The notes under the pieces were generated by a model. The model saw nothing but the letters and a program-made list of their open reading frames with translations, was not told where the DNA came from and ran no database searches. Positions 1 to 6,939 of a stretch of 9,925 nt of DNA are shown in pieces. Both the position numbers and the translations under genes were made by a program. Positions within the stretch are counted from its first letter, which is position 1. Every line of letters begins with the position of its first letter. Source of the stretch: Thermodesulfatator sp. (GTDB lineage Bacteria; Desulfobacterota; Thermodesulfobacteria; Thermodesulfobacteriales; Thermodesulfobacteriaceae); the NCBI GenBank assembly GCA_027036915.1, contig JALWCD010000091.1:1-9925 (forward strand). The letters are read 5' to 3'.

Positions 1-477
1 CTTTTCTTCTTCCCGAACCTTCTCCTTCAGTTTCGCGAGCCTCTCACGAAGAAGCCTTTCCTTCTCTAGAGCCGCAAGCCTCTCGCGCAGGATTTTTTCC
101 GCCTCCTCCGGGGCCGTTTGACTCCTTTTCAAGGCCTTCCGGCTTTCCGTGGAAGGGCGAGAGGCCTTACGGTGAGACTTACGGCGGGCGACCCGCGAGG
201 GCTTGCCAACCCCGGCTTTCCGGCGCGCGGTGCGAGGCCTGGTGGCGGTCTTCCGTCGGAGCTTCGTTTTGGTCACCGCCTTCTTTGGGCGGCTTTTGAC
301 CTTGGAGGCCGTGGCGAAAGATGACTTTTTCGAGATCGCCGGCCGGGTCTCCAGACGGGTGAGCTTCACCGAGACCGTGGGGTAGGCCTTCTTCGAGGGA
401 AACTCCAGAGAAAAGAGTCCGAGAAGGGCCAGATGGAAAGCCAGGCTCAGAATAAAGAACTTCCTAAGACCCTTCAT
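1..477 (-). CDS. TolA/TonB-like envelope energy-transducing protein, N-terminal part (partial, runs off left edge)
   Basis: Open frame of 159 codons from an ATG at 477 to the window edge; the C-terminus is missing. Residues about 6-25 form one hydrophobic membrane anchor behind a basic start (MKGLRK), placing the rest in the periplasm. The anchor has Ser11 and His15, the S-x3-H spacing known from TonB and TolA helices that contact ExbB/TolQ. Residues about 50-115 are a disordered linker full of Lys, Arg, Ser, Thr and Ala. From about 115 the chain becomes a charged helix with a repeated LRERLA-type unit, as in the long helical domain II of TolA. The start overlaps the end of tolR by 14 nt, the usual tolR-tolA order. 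A TolA (Tol-Pal envelope) role is favoured by the coiled coil; a TonB role remains possible because the C-terminal domain is not visible. Confidence 0.72.
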   Translation of the reverse strand, partial: MKGLRKFFILSLAFHLALLGLFSLEFPSKKAYPTVSVKLTRLETRPAISKKSSFATASKVKSRPKKAVTKTKLRRKTATRPRTARRKAGVGKPSRVARRKSHRKASRPSTESRKALKRSQTAPEEAEKILRERLAALEKERLLRERLAKLKEKVREEEK

Positions 478-880
478 TCTCCAGGGGCTGAGTGACCAGG
501 GCAATGTTTGTGATGCCAGCTCCGGATAACTCCCCGAGAACCTTAGCCACCAGACCGTAGGGCACGCGCCGGTCGGCCCGGAGCTGGACTTCCCTGACCA
601 GCCCGGCGGCCCGGGCCTCGACCAGCCACCGGGAGAGCCTCTGGAGATGTATCTCCTTCCTGCCCACCAGGATCTTACCCTCCCGGGTGATGGTGATCAC
701 GAGAGGTTTTTCGGTGGGCTTGATCTCTCCGGCCCGGGTTCTGGGAAGGTCCACCTTGAGCCCCGTGGTGAGAAGCGGGGCCGTGATCATGAAGATGATG
801 AGGAGGACCAGCATCACATCCACCAGGGGGGTGACGTTGATCTCGGAAAGCAGACCCTTTCGCTGCAGGGAAGCGGGCAT
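464..880 (-). CDS. tolR: ExbD/TolR family biopolymer transport protein
   Basis: A complete 138-residue protein, normal for TolR/ExbD. It begins with a short cytoplasmic segment, then SEINVTPLVDVMLVLLIIF, the family signature: one membrane helix (about 17-38) carrying Asp21, the residue at the place of the proton-linked Asp of TolR. The periplasmic part ends with the typical RADRRVPYGLVAKVL segment and a GITNIALVT strand. TolR/ExbD partners with a TolQ/ExbB channel to use proton-motive force to drive TolA/TonB. ATG at 880 was chosen because AGGA lies upstream and the product starts at the normal distance before the signature. The gene overlaps the downstream TolA-like gene. No tolQ is found upstream, where maf lies instead. 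TolR rather than ExbD is inferred from the TolA-like neighbour. Confidence 0.88.
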   Translation of the reverse strand: MPASLQRKGLLSEINVTPLVDVMLVLLIIFMITAPLLTTGLKVDLPRTRAGEIKPTEKPLVITITREGKILVGRKEIHLQRLSRWLVEARAAGLVREVQLRADRRVPYGLVAKVLGELSGAGITNIALVTQPLENEGS

Positions 881-980
881 GCTTACAATCCTACAAAAGT
901 TTAAGGAATTCTTCCACGGTTAAACCTGCTAACCGGCATTCGGTCTTTCTAGAGGGATTAAATCATCTTCTTCTCCTATT
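881..980 (-). other. Intergenic gap maf-tolR with small inverted repeat
   Basis: This 100-nt gap is the only sizeable break among the minus-strand genes from fbp to the TolA-like gene. It holds an inverted repeat CGGTTA (917-922) / TAACCG (930-935) with a 7-nt loop, and AGGAG just after the maf stop with no convincing gene behind it. No U-run follows the stem, so it is not a classical terminator. A separate tolR promoter could sit here, but I see no clear -35/-10 pair. Confidence 0.3.
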
Positions 981-1601
981 CTAAACCGCCGGGGTGATGA
1001 TATCCAGGCGCAGGAGGACCTCCACGGTCTCGGCGAGGGGAAGTCCGATCACCCCGGTCACCGAGCCCCGAACCTCGGCCACAAAGGCCGAGGCCAGCCC
1101 CTGAATGGCGTAGGCTCCAGCCTTGCCCAGGGGTTCGCCGGTGGCGAGATAGGCCTCGATTTCCTCATCGGAGAGCTTGCGGAACCTGACCTCCGTCCGG
1201 GAAACAAAGGTCTCGGATCGCTCTCCGTGCAGCACGGCCACCCCGGTAAGGACCTCGTGCCAAGCTCCCGAAAGCTCGAAGAGCATCCGGTGAGCCTCCT
1301 CGAGATCCCGGGGTTTGCCGAAGACCCGTCCCCCTTTCACCACCAGGGTATCGGCGGCCAGGACGGCCTTTCCGGGACGTTTTTCAGCCACCGTCCGGGC
1401 CTTTTCTAGGGCCAGGGAGATCACCACCTCCTCAGGCCCGAGGCCCTGCGGTATCTCCTCCGAAATTTCCGCTGGAAGAACTTCGAACTCAAGCCCCAGC
1501 GCCTGCAAAAGGGCTTTACGACGGGGACTAGCCGAAGCCAGCACCAGGGGCTTCAGATTCCGAAAAAGGCCCGGGCGTTTTCCGTGGTCTGCCGTGCGCA
1601 T
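981..1601 (-). CDS. maf: Maf family nucleoside triphosphate pyrophosphatase (probable dTTP/UTP type)
   Basis: Maf proteins hydrolyse non-canonical or excess nucleoside triphosphates to monophosphates in the cytoplasm. Visible motifs: the N-terminal LVLASASPRRK loop (SPRR at 25-28 here), ADT at 83-85, FGKPRDLEEA at 94-103, and AYAIQG at 163-168. The Gln of IQG is typical of the YhdE-like dTTPase/UTPase branch rather than the YceF/m7GTPase branch. The ATG at 1601 gives 206 residues and a 49-nt overlap with tatD, adding about 15 residues before the usual Maf N-terminus. The family normally begins a few residues before LVLAS, which here fits a CTG at 1554-1556 overlapping the tatD stop (CTGA). 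The start is therefore uncertain. Last gene of the coupled run before the 100-nt gap. Confidence 0.92.
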   Translation of the reverse strand: MRTADHGKRPGLFRNLKPLVLASASPRRKALLQALGLEFEVLPAEISEEIPQGLGPEEVVISLALEKARTVAEKRPGKAVLAADTLVVKGGRVFGKPRDLEEAHRMLFELSGAWHEVLTGVAVLHGERSETFVSRTEVRFRKLSDEEIEAYLATGEPLGKAGAYAIQGLASAFVAEVRGSVTGVIGLPLAETVEVLLRLDIITPAV

Positions 1602-2308
1602 TCCAAAACCTCGAGTCCCTTGACCTCGGCCACTTTTTCACAGACATATCGCACGTAGGCCGGCTCGTTACGTTTTCCCCGAAAGGGTACCGGCGTAAGA
1701 AAAGGACAGTCGGTCTCAAGCATCAGGGCCTCAAGCGGTGCGTAGCGGACCACCTCCCGGATGTTCTCCGCCCTGGGAAAGGTCACAATCCCGGTCACGG
1801 AAAGGAAACATCCCAGATCCAGGGCCTTGCGGGCCTCGGCGATCCCCCCGGCGAAACAGTGAAACACCGCCCGGATTGGAAGGTATTTCCTGATCACCGC
1901 CAGGGCCTCCTCGTAGGCCTCCCGCACGTGGAGGACCACCGGTAGATCCTTTTCCCTGGCCAGGGAAAGTTGCCTTTCGAAATGCTCAAGCTGAAGCTCG
2001 CGAGGGGAATATTCCTTGGCGAAATCCAGCCCGATCTCCCCCAGGGCCACGGCCCTTGAGGCCAGGGCCTCAAGTTCCCGGTAGGCCTCCTCGTTCAGAT
2101 GCCTGACCTCGTGGGGATGGACCCCCACGGTGGGAAAGAGGTATCCCGGATACTCCCCGGCGAGCTCTAGGGCCTTGCGCGAGCTCTTGAGATCGATTCC
2201 CACCACCACGATGGCCGAAAGCCCGGCCTCTCTGGCCCGGCCCACCACTTCCGGCAAATCCTTATACCCCGGAAGATTCAGGTGCGCATGGGTGTCCACG
2301 AGTTCCAT
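1553..2308 (-). CDS. tatD: TatD family metal-dependent hydrolase/DNase
   Basis: A 251-residue TIM-barrel amidohydrolase of full normal length. The metal site is intact: His7 and His9 in DTHAHL, Glu91 in GEIGLD, His127 in VLHVR, His150 in VFHCF and Asp200 in ETDCPFL. TatD/YcfH family members are cytoplasmic 3'-5' exonuclease-like metalloenzymes linked to DNA or oligonucleotide processing and repair; the exact substrate cannot be read from sequence. ATG at 2308 follows the permease stop by 6 nt, and its product starts with MELVDTHAHL as the family does. The end overlaps the annotated maf start. The name tatD is used for the family; a YcfH-type assignment is equally possible. Confidence 0.93.
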   Translation of the reverse strand: MELVDTHAHLNLPGYKDLPEVVGRAREAGLSAIVVVGIDLKSSRKALELAGEYPGYLFPTVGVHPHEVRHLNEEAYRELEALASRAVALGEIGLDFAKEYSPRELQLEHFERQLSLAREKDLPVVLHVREAYEEALAVIRKYLPIRAVFHCFAGGIAEARKALDLGCFLSVTGIVTFPRAENIREVVRYAPLEALMLETDCPFLTPVPFRGKRNEPAYVRYVCEKVAEVKGLEVLECARQTTENARAFFGI

Positions 2309-2314
2309 GGGGCC

Positions 2315-3112
2315 CTATTTTACTCTTCTCACGAAAAGACTCAAAAGGAAAAGTCCCCCGGAGAAGAGCACGATTGCCCCGGAGGGTGGCAGATCCAGGA
2401 CCACCGAGGCCGAAAGCCCTCCCGCCACCGAGAGTCCGCCGAAAAGTCCCGCCAGCCAGAGACATTGCCTGAAACTGCGGGCCACTTCCAGGGCCGCCGC
2501 TCCGGGAATGACCATGAGGGCCGAGATCAGAAGGAGGCCCACCATCCTCATCCCGATCACCACCAGCAGGGCCGTGAGGGTCGAAAGGAGCAATTTGAGG
2601 GCTTTTACCCGCAGACCACCGGCCCGGGCGGATTCCTCATCGAAGGACACGAAAAGAAGAGCCTCGCCGAAGATTCCGAGCATCAGGAGAGTGAAGACCA
2701 GAAGCCCCAGGGCCAGGAGAGTTTCCTCCCCGGTCACCACCAGGATGTTTCCGAAAAGGTAGGTGAGGAGTCTCACGTCATAGCTTCGGGCCAGCGAGGC
2801 CAGGACCACGGCCAGGGCCAGCCCCAGGCCGGCCAGGATCCCCACCGCAGTATCCTCGTAAATTCCGGCCCGCTCCCGGATGGCCATCACGGCAAAGGCC
2901 GAAAGCACGGTCACCACCAAAGCCAACAGCAAAGGTGCCCCCTGGAGCAGAAACCCCAGGGCCACCCCGGTAAAGGCCACGTGTGTCAGGGCGTGGGGGA
3001 GAAGACTGTCGCGCCGCAGAATAAGGAAGACCCCTACCGGGCCGGCCGAGATCCCCAGGGCCAGGCCGGCCACCAGAGCCTGCCAGAAAAAAGCGTAGTG
3101 CCAGATGGCCAT
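2315..3112 (-). CDS. znuB: Zinc/manganese-type ABC transporter membrane permease (ABC-3 family, ZnuB-like)
   Basis: A 265-residue integral membrane protein with about seven to nine hydrophobic segments, the normal size for ABC-3 permeases (ZnuB, MntB, TroC/D). Characteristic pieces are HALTHVAFTGVALG (40-53) near the N-terminus, SFDEESARAGGL (156-167) in a cytoplasmic loop, ISALMVIPGAAALEVARSF (196-214), and DLPPSGAIVL (240-249). It forms the transmembrane channel for a divalent metal. Its ATG shares one base with the stop of the ATPase (TGATG at 3110-3114), so the two are translationally coupled and should be made in equal amounts. The symbol reflects the family; zinc versus manganese cannot be decided from the permease alone. 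Confidence 0.88.
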   Translation of the reverse strand: MAIWHYAFFWQALVAGLALGISAGPVGVFLILRRDSLLPHALTHVAFTGVALGFLLQGAPLLLALVVTVLSAFAVMAIRERAGIYEDTAVGILAGLGLALAVVLASLARSYDVRLLTYLFGNILVVTGEETLLALGLLVFTLLMLGIFGEALLFVSFDEESARAGGLRVKALKLLLSTLTALLVVIGMRMVGLLLISALMVIPGAAALEVARSFRQCLWLAGLFGGLSVAGGLSASVVLDLPPSGAIVLFSGGLFLLSLFVRRVK

Positions 3113-3852
3113 CAGTGCTGGTGCCCCACCAGGTGATGCTCCCCGGGCCAGAGGCCGCAGACCTCGGGATTCTTACAAAATTCCTCATGCCGGCCGTGGA
3201 AGACCAGTTTTCGATTCAGACAGGCCACCTGTTTCACGTGACGGTCCACCACGGCGATGTCATGAGTCACGATGAGGATGGTCAGCCCCTCCCGATTGAG
3301 TTCTCCCAGAAGCTCGTAGAACCTTTCCTGGGCCGCAAAATCCACCCCGGTGGTGGGTTCGTCGAGAAGGAGCACCTCGGGATCCCCCACCAGGGCCCGG
3401 GCCAGGAAGACCCGTTGCTGTTGACCTCCGGAAAGCTCCCGCAGGAGTCTCGGGGCGTAGCCCGCAAGCCCTACCCTTTCAAGGGCCGCCAGCACCAGGT
3501 CTTTTCGCCTGGCCCTTAAGGGTGGAGGTTTCCCGATCAGCCCCAGGGCCACGGTCTCAAAAACCGTAAGGGGAAGCACGCGGTCCACCAGGGCCGTGAC
3601 CTTCTGGGGCACGTAGCCTATTCTCCACCACTCGCGAAACTCCGCAAGCTCCCGGCCGAAAAGCTTCACCCTCCCTTCCCGGGGATGCAGAAGACCCACC
3701 ATGATCTTAAGCAGGGTGGACTTTCCGGAACCGTTCGGCCCGATAAGGGCGCAAAAATCCCCGGGAAAAAGCCTGAGAGAGACCTCCTCGAGGATCAGTT
3801 CCCCGTCATAGGCAAAGCTAACCCTTTCGATCTCAACGACCGGAGTCTTCAC
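3112..3852 (-). CDS. znuC: Zinc/manganese-type ABC transporter ATP-binding protein (ZnuC-like)
   Basis: A 246-residue ABC ATPase with all motifs: Walker A GPNGSGKST (38-46), Q-loop Gln83 in VPQK, signature LSGGQQQR (140-147), Walker B LLLDEP (161-166), D-loop around 171 and the switch His197 in IVTHD. The segment CLNRKLVFHG (211-220) is typical of metal-uptake ATPases of the ZnuC/MntA group. The tail is rich in His: four in the last eight residues, plus two earlier, with two Cys at 226 and 232. This might bind metal (inference). The start is a GTG at 3852 inside the end of mazG (20-nt overlap). A GGAGG lies a little far upstream, with GAAGAG nearer. It energises the permease encoded directly downstream. 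No binding protein (ZnuA) is in the window. Confidence 0.9.
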   Translation of the reverse strand: MKTPVVEIERVSFAYDGELILEEVSLRLFPGDFCALIGPNGSGKSTLLKIMVGLLHPREGRVKLFGRELAEFREWWRIGYVPQKVTALVDRVLPLTVFETVALGLIGKPPPLRARRKDLVLAALERVGLAGYAPRLLRELSGGQQQRVFLARALVGDPEVLLLDEPTTGVDFAAQERFYELLGELNREGLTILIVTHDIAVVDRHVKQVACLNRKLVFHGRHEEFCKNPEVCGLWPGEHHLVGHQH

Positions 3853-4624
3853 GGCTCTTCACTTCCTCCCACACCCGGTCCATCTCCTCGAGAGACACCT
3901 CCCGCAGGCTCCGCCCCTGCTCCTGGAAAAACCTTTCCATGGCCAGGAAACGTCTCCGAAATTTCTCAAGGCTCTTCTTTAGGGCCTCCTCGGGATTGAT
4001 ACCGAGCTTGCGGGAGAGGTTGGCCACGGTGAAAAGGAAATCTCCTATCTCCTCTTCGAGAAGCTCCCGGGAGGCTCCCCCGAGATTTTCCTCGATCTCG
4101 CGCCATTCCTCACGGAGTTTAGGAAGGACCTCCTCAGCCGAAGACCAGTCGAATCCCACCCGCGAAGCCCGTTCTCCCAGCCGAAAGGCCAGCTGCAAAG
4201 CCGGAAGACTCCGGGGAAGATTTCCCAGAACGCTACTTTCCCCGGACTTCTCAGACTCTTTGATCTTCTGCCAGCGGGCCAGAACCTCCTCGGCGCTGGC
4301 GGCTCGCTCCTCCCCGAAGACGTGCGGATGTCGCCGGATCATCTTTTCCGCACAGAGCTCGAGCATCTCCTCGATAGAAAACCGGCCTTTTTCCTGATAG
4401 ATGTAGGCTATCATGAGAATCAGGAAAAGGAGATCCCCCAGCTCCTCCCGGATCTCCTCTACCGCGCCCTTTTCAATGGCCTCGTAGGCCTCGTAAGCCT
4501 CCTCCACCAGATATTTGCGTAGACTTTCCGGGGTCTGTTTCCGATCCCAGGGGCAGCCCCCGGGGCCACGCAGACGGGCTACGATCTCGACCAGTTTTTC
4601 GAAAAGCTCTCCGCAGCCGGCCAT
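3833..4624 (-). CDS. mazG: MazG nucleoside triphosphate pyrophosphohydrolase
   Basis: A 263-residue two-domain MazG, the usual bacterial length. Domain 1 shows GGCPWDRKQT (22-31), the helix with Glu41, Glu42 and Glu45, and EELGDLL (60-66), which together form the Mg-binding EExxE...ExxD site. RRHPHVFG (97-104) is the conserved linker motif. Domain 2 repeats the pattern with EEW/EIEE around 172-179 and EEEIGDFLF (190-198), so both copies look intact. It hydrolyses NTPs to NMPs and pyrophosphate and in known bacteria clears aberrant nucleotides or tunes starvation responses. ATG at 4624 overlaps the cvpA stop by one base (TGATG). It shares an operon with maf, another nucleotide-pool enzyme. Confidence 0.94.
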   Translation of the reverse strand: MAGCGELFEKLVEIVARLRGPGGCPWDRKQTPESLRKYLVEEAYEAYEAIEKGAVEEIREELGDLLFLILMIAYIYQEKGRFSIEEMLELCAEKMIRRHPHVFGEERAASAEEVLARWQKIKESEKSGESSVLGNLPRSLPALQLAFRLGERASRVGFDWSSAEEVLPKLREEWREIEENLGGASRELLEEEIGDFLFTVANLSRKLGINPEEALKKSLEKFRRRFLAMERFFQEQGRSLREVSLEEMDRVWEEVKSREDSGR

Positions 4625-5157
4625 CAGATTGCCTTTCCGGGCGAACCGAAATAACGGCGCCAGTGGTAGTTGAAGCGATGTTTGAGTTCCGGAGGAACGA
4701 GTTCGATGAGCATGCGGGTGGTTTTGAAGACCACCGGAGCCACCCTCGAGCCCTGTACCCAGCGACTTGCTCCGGGATAAAAGCTCACCAGAAAGAAAAG
4801 CACCACCGCCAGAAACACACAGGCCTTAACAAACCCCAGGATGGCCCCCAGAAACCGGTTGAAGGCCGAAAGGTGAGCGGCCTCGAAGATCCGGGTCAGG
4901 ATTTCAGCCAGGATAAAGAGACTGAGGAAGATGAGCATGAAGGCCAGCAACCAGGAGACGGCCTCAAACCAGGGATAGTCCTTGAACCAGGGGGCCAGGA
5001 TCTTTTCGATATGGGGGGACAGCTTCCCGGCATATACGAAGCCCAGGATCAACCCCAGGAGGGAGGAAAGCCCGCGAAAGAACCCTATCCAGGCCGTGCG
5101 GATCACGAACCAGACGATGAGGGCCAGAGCCAGGAGATCGAACCAGGGCATCTTCAT
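4624..5157 (-). CDS. CvpA family membrane protein
   Basis: A 177-residue protein with four membrane segments at about 5-20, 26-44, 64-88 and 103-126, followed by a basic cytoplasmic tail. This topology, the early GFFRGLSSLLGLILG segment (25-39) and the FNRFLGAILGFVKA segment (99-112) are those of CvpA/colicin V production family proteins. In E. coli CvpA is needed for colicin V production and envelope stress tolerance; the molecular role is unsettled. Its ATG overlaps the cysS stop (ATGA at 5154-5157), with GAGG just upstream of the start. A second ATG two codons later has slightly better ribosome-binding spacing, so the first two residues are uncertain. Confidence 0.85.
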   Translation of the reverse strand: MKMPWFDLLALALIVWFVIRTAWIGFFRGLSSLLGLILGFVYAGKLSPHIEKILAPWFKDYPWFEAVSWLLAFMLIFLSLFILAEILTRIFEAAHLSAFNRFLGAILGFVKACVFLAVVLFFLVSFYPGASRWVQGSRVAPVVFKTTRMLIELVPPELKHRFNYHWRRYFGSPGKAI

Positions 5158-6629
5158 GCCTCGACCATCCAGAAGGGCCCCCAGGGGGTGTCCCGCACCT
5201 CGATCCCCATCCGGGCCAGATCTTCCCGCAGGGCGTCGGCCCGGGCGAAGTCCTTCTCGCGTCGCGCGGCTTCCCGGGCCGCCAGTTTCTCCTCCACTTC
5301 CGCCCTCGAAAGACCAATCCGGGAGAGCTTGCGAGCCCTTTCGTTTTCGATGAAAAGCTCCGGATCCTGAGCCCCGATCCCGAGAATCTCCCCGGGAAGT
5401 TCCCTCACCGCGGAAAGCACCTCACCGGCCAGACGGGCCTCTTCGGTGGTAGCTTCTCTTGCCGCAGGCAGGAACCGGTTGACTTCGGAAAGGAGGTTGA
5501 AGATCTCGCCGATGGCTTCGGCGGTGTTGAGATCGTCGGAAAGGGCCGCAAGGAACCTCTCCCGGAAATTCTCCAGGGCCCCGGCCAGCCGCCGCCCCCC
5601 TTTACGAAGCTCTCCCTCCCGCACGGGCTTGACCCGTTTGAGGAAATAGAGGGCCCCGTAAAGCCCGTAGAGGGCCTTTTCGGCCTCTTTCATGCCCTTT
5701 TCGGTATAATCCAGTGGACTCCGGTAGTGCTTGGTAAGAAGGAAGAGCCGGATGACCTCCGGATGGTAGCGCGAAAGCATCTCCTTCACGCTTACGTAGT
5801 TTCCCAGGCTCTTGGCCATCTTCTCGCCGTTCACCGTGATGAGGCCGTTATGCACAAAGTAGCGCACAAAGGGTTTGCCGGTGGCGGCTTCGCTCTGGGC
5901 GATCTCGTTTTCATGGTGCGGAAAAATGAGATCGAGCCCTCCGCCGTGAATATCCAGGGTCTCGCCGCAGTATTTCAGACTCATGGCCGAGCACTCCAGA
6001 TGCCAGCCCGGCCGCCCCGGCCCCCAGGGGCTATCCCAGAAGGGCTCCCCGGGCTTCGAGGACTTCCATAGGGCAAAATCGAGGGGGTTGCGTTTCTTCT
6101 CCGAGATCTCCACCCGCGCCCCGGCGATCATGTCCGAAAGCTTGCGCCCCGAGAGCTTCCCGTACTCCGGAAACTTCTCCACCGCGAAATACACCTCGCC
6201 ATCGGCCACATAGGCCACTTCGCGCTCAAGGAGCCTCTTGGTGAGGGCCAGCATTTCCGGAATGTGCTCCGTGGCCCGGGGCTCATGGGTGGGAGGAAGT
6301 ACCCCCAGGGCGGCCATCTCTTCGCGATATTCCTGAATGTATTGCTCGGCTATCTCCTTCCAGGAGCGCCCCTCCCTGGCCGCCCGGTTGATGATCTTGT
6401 CGTCGATGTCGGTGTAGTTGCGCACATAAACTACTTCGTAGCCCAGAAACCGGAGGAATCGGTAGAGCACGTCGAAAACCACCGCGGCCCGCGCGTGCCC
6501 CAGGTGGGCCTCATCGTAGGCCGTAATGCCGCAGACATACATGGTAACCTTCGGAGGCCGTAAGGGTTCGAAGACCTCCTTCCTGCGGGTCAGGGTGTTA
6601 TAGAGTTTAAGTTTCCTTTCGTTCGGCAA
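5154..6629 (-). CDS. cysS: Cysteinyl-tRNA synthetase (class I)
   Basis: Charges tRNA-Cys with cysteine in the cytoplasm. With a TTG start at 6629 the product is 491 residues, normal for bacterial CysRS. The HIGH motif reads HLGH (42-45) and the KMSKS motif reads KMAKS (270-274). The zinc ligands that select cysteine are present: Cys33, Cys213, His238 and Glu242. The C-terminal end RADALREDLARMGIEVRDTP is the usual anticodon-side tail. No ATG is available near the family start. A TTG at 6635 has AAGGGG almost touching it, whereas TTG at 6629 has the same AAGGGG at about 7 nt, so I chose 6629. Either start lies inside the end of the MNT gene (23-29 nt overlap). Downstream, cvpA is coupled by ATGA. 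Confidence 0.95.
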   Translation of the reverse strand: MPNERKLKLYNTLTRRKEVFEPLRPPKVTMYVCGITAYDEAHLGHARAAVVFDVLYRFLRFLGYEVVYVRNYTDIDDKIINRAAREGRSWKEIAEQYIQEYREEMAALGVLPPTHEPRATEHIPEMLALTKRLLEREVAYVADGEVYFAVEKFPEYGKLSGRKLSDMIAGARVEISEKKRNPLDFALWKSSKPGEPFWDSPWGPGRPGWHLECSAMSLKYCGETLDIHGGGLDLIFPHHENEIAQSEAATGKPFVRYFVHNGLITVNGEKMAKSLGNYVSVKEMLSRYHPEVIRLFLLTKHYRSPLDYTEKGMKEAEKALYGLYGALYFLKRVKPVREGELRKGGRRLAGALENFRERFLAALSDDLNTAEAIGEIFNLLSEVNRFLPAAREATTEEARLAGEVLSAVRELPGEILGIGAQDPELFIENERARKLSRIGLSRAEVEEKLAAREAARREKDFARADALREDLARMGIEVRDTPWGPFWMVEA

Positions 6630-6939
6630 GGACAATCCCCTTCTCCAGAGCCTTCCTGGCCAAAGGTATCCGGTGCAGGTCTTCCTTTTTTACCGGAATC
6701 ACATCCACCGGTAAAGGGGCCTCCGTAAAATAAAGGATCCACTCGCTCCAGCGATCCTTAAAATCTCCCCTCGTAACGATTAAGAGATCCGCATCGCTTT
6801 TTATCGTTGCCCGTTCTTCAGCAAGAGAGCCGAAAAGAACGATTTTTTCTATTTCTTCCTCGGTTTTCAAAAGAGACTCTGATAATTTTTTCAATTTATC
6901 AAGTATCTCTTCACGAGCCAGAAATTTTCTCTTCCACAT
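6607..6939 (-). CDS. MNT-type minimal nucleotidyltransferase, partner of HEPN protein
   Basis: A 110-residue protein, the size of stand-alone MNT domains. It has the polymerase-beta-like nucleotidyltransferase signature: Gly37-Ser38 in VLFGSLAEE, then Asp49 and Asp51 in SDADLLIV, and a third acidic candidate, Asp79, in PVDVIPV. So the two metal-binding Asp and the GS motif are present and activity is plausible. In known HEPN/MNT toxin-antitoxin pairs the MNT enzyme neutralises the HEPN partner, in one studied case by AMPylation. The ATG at 6939 is preceded only by a weak GCGGA and overlaps the HEPN gene by 29 nt. Base composition is unusual: 37% G+C by hand count for 6781-6960, against 58% in a sample at 6061-6120, a sign of transfer. 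Confidence 0.85.
   Translation of the reverse strand: MWKRKFLAREEILDKLKKLSESLLKTEEEIEKIVLFGSLAEERATIKSDADLLIVTRGDFKDRWSEWILYFTEAPLPVDVIPVKKEDLHRIPLARKALEKGIVLAERKET

Noticed and set aside
900..957. Short minus-strand frame ending EEFLKLL just before tolR, as a possible tolQ remnant
   Set aside because: Only about 24 codons between stops, no ATG, and no TolQ motif; too short to separate from chance.
2282..3136. Long plus-strand frame (284 codons) opposite the ABC permease
   Set aside because: Composition very rich in Gly, Gln, His and Glu, the mirror of a hydrophobic protein in GC-rich DNA; the minus strand has a clear permease coupled to its ATPase.
4663..5370. Plus-strand frame of 235 codons opposite cvpA and cysS
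   Set aside because: Shadow of two recognised minus-strand genes; spans their junction and has no motif.
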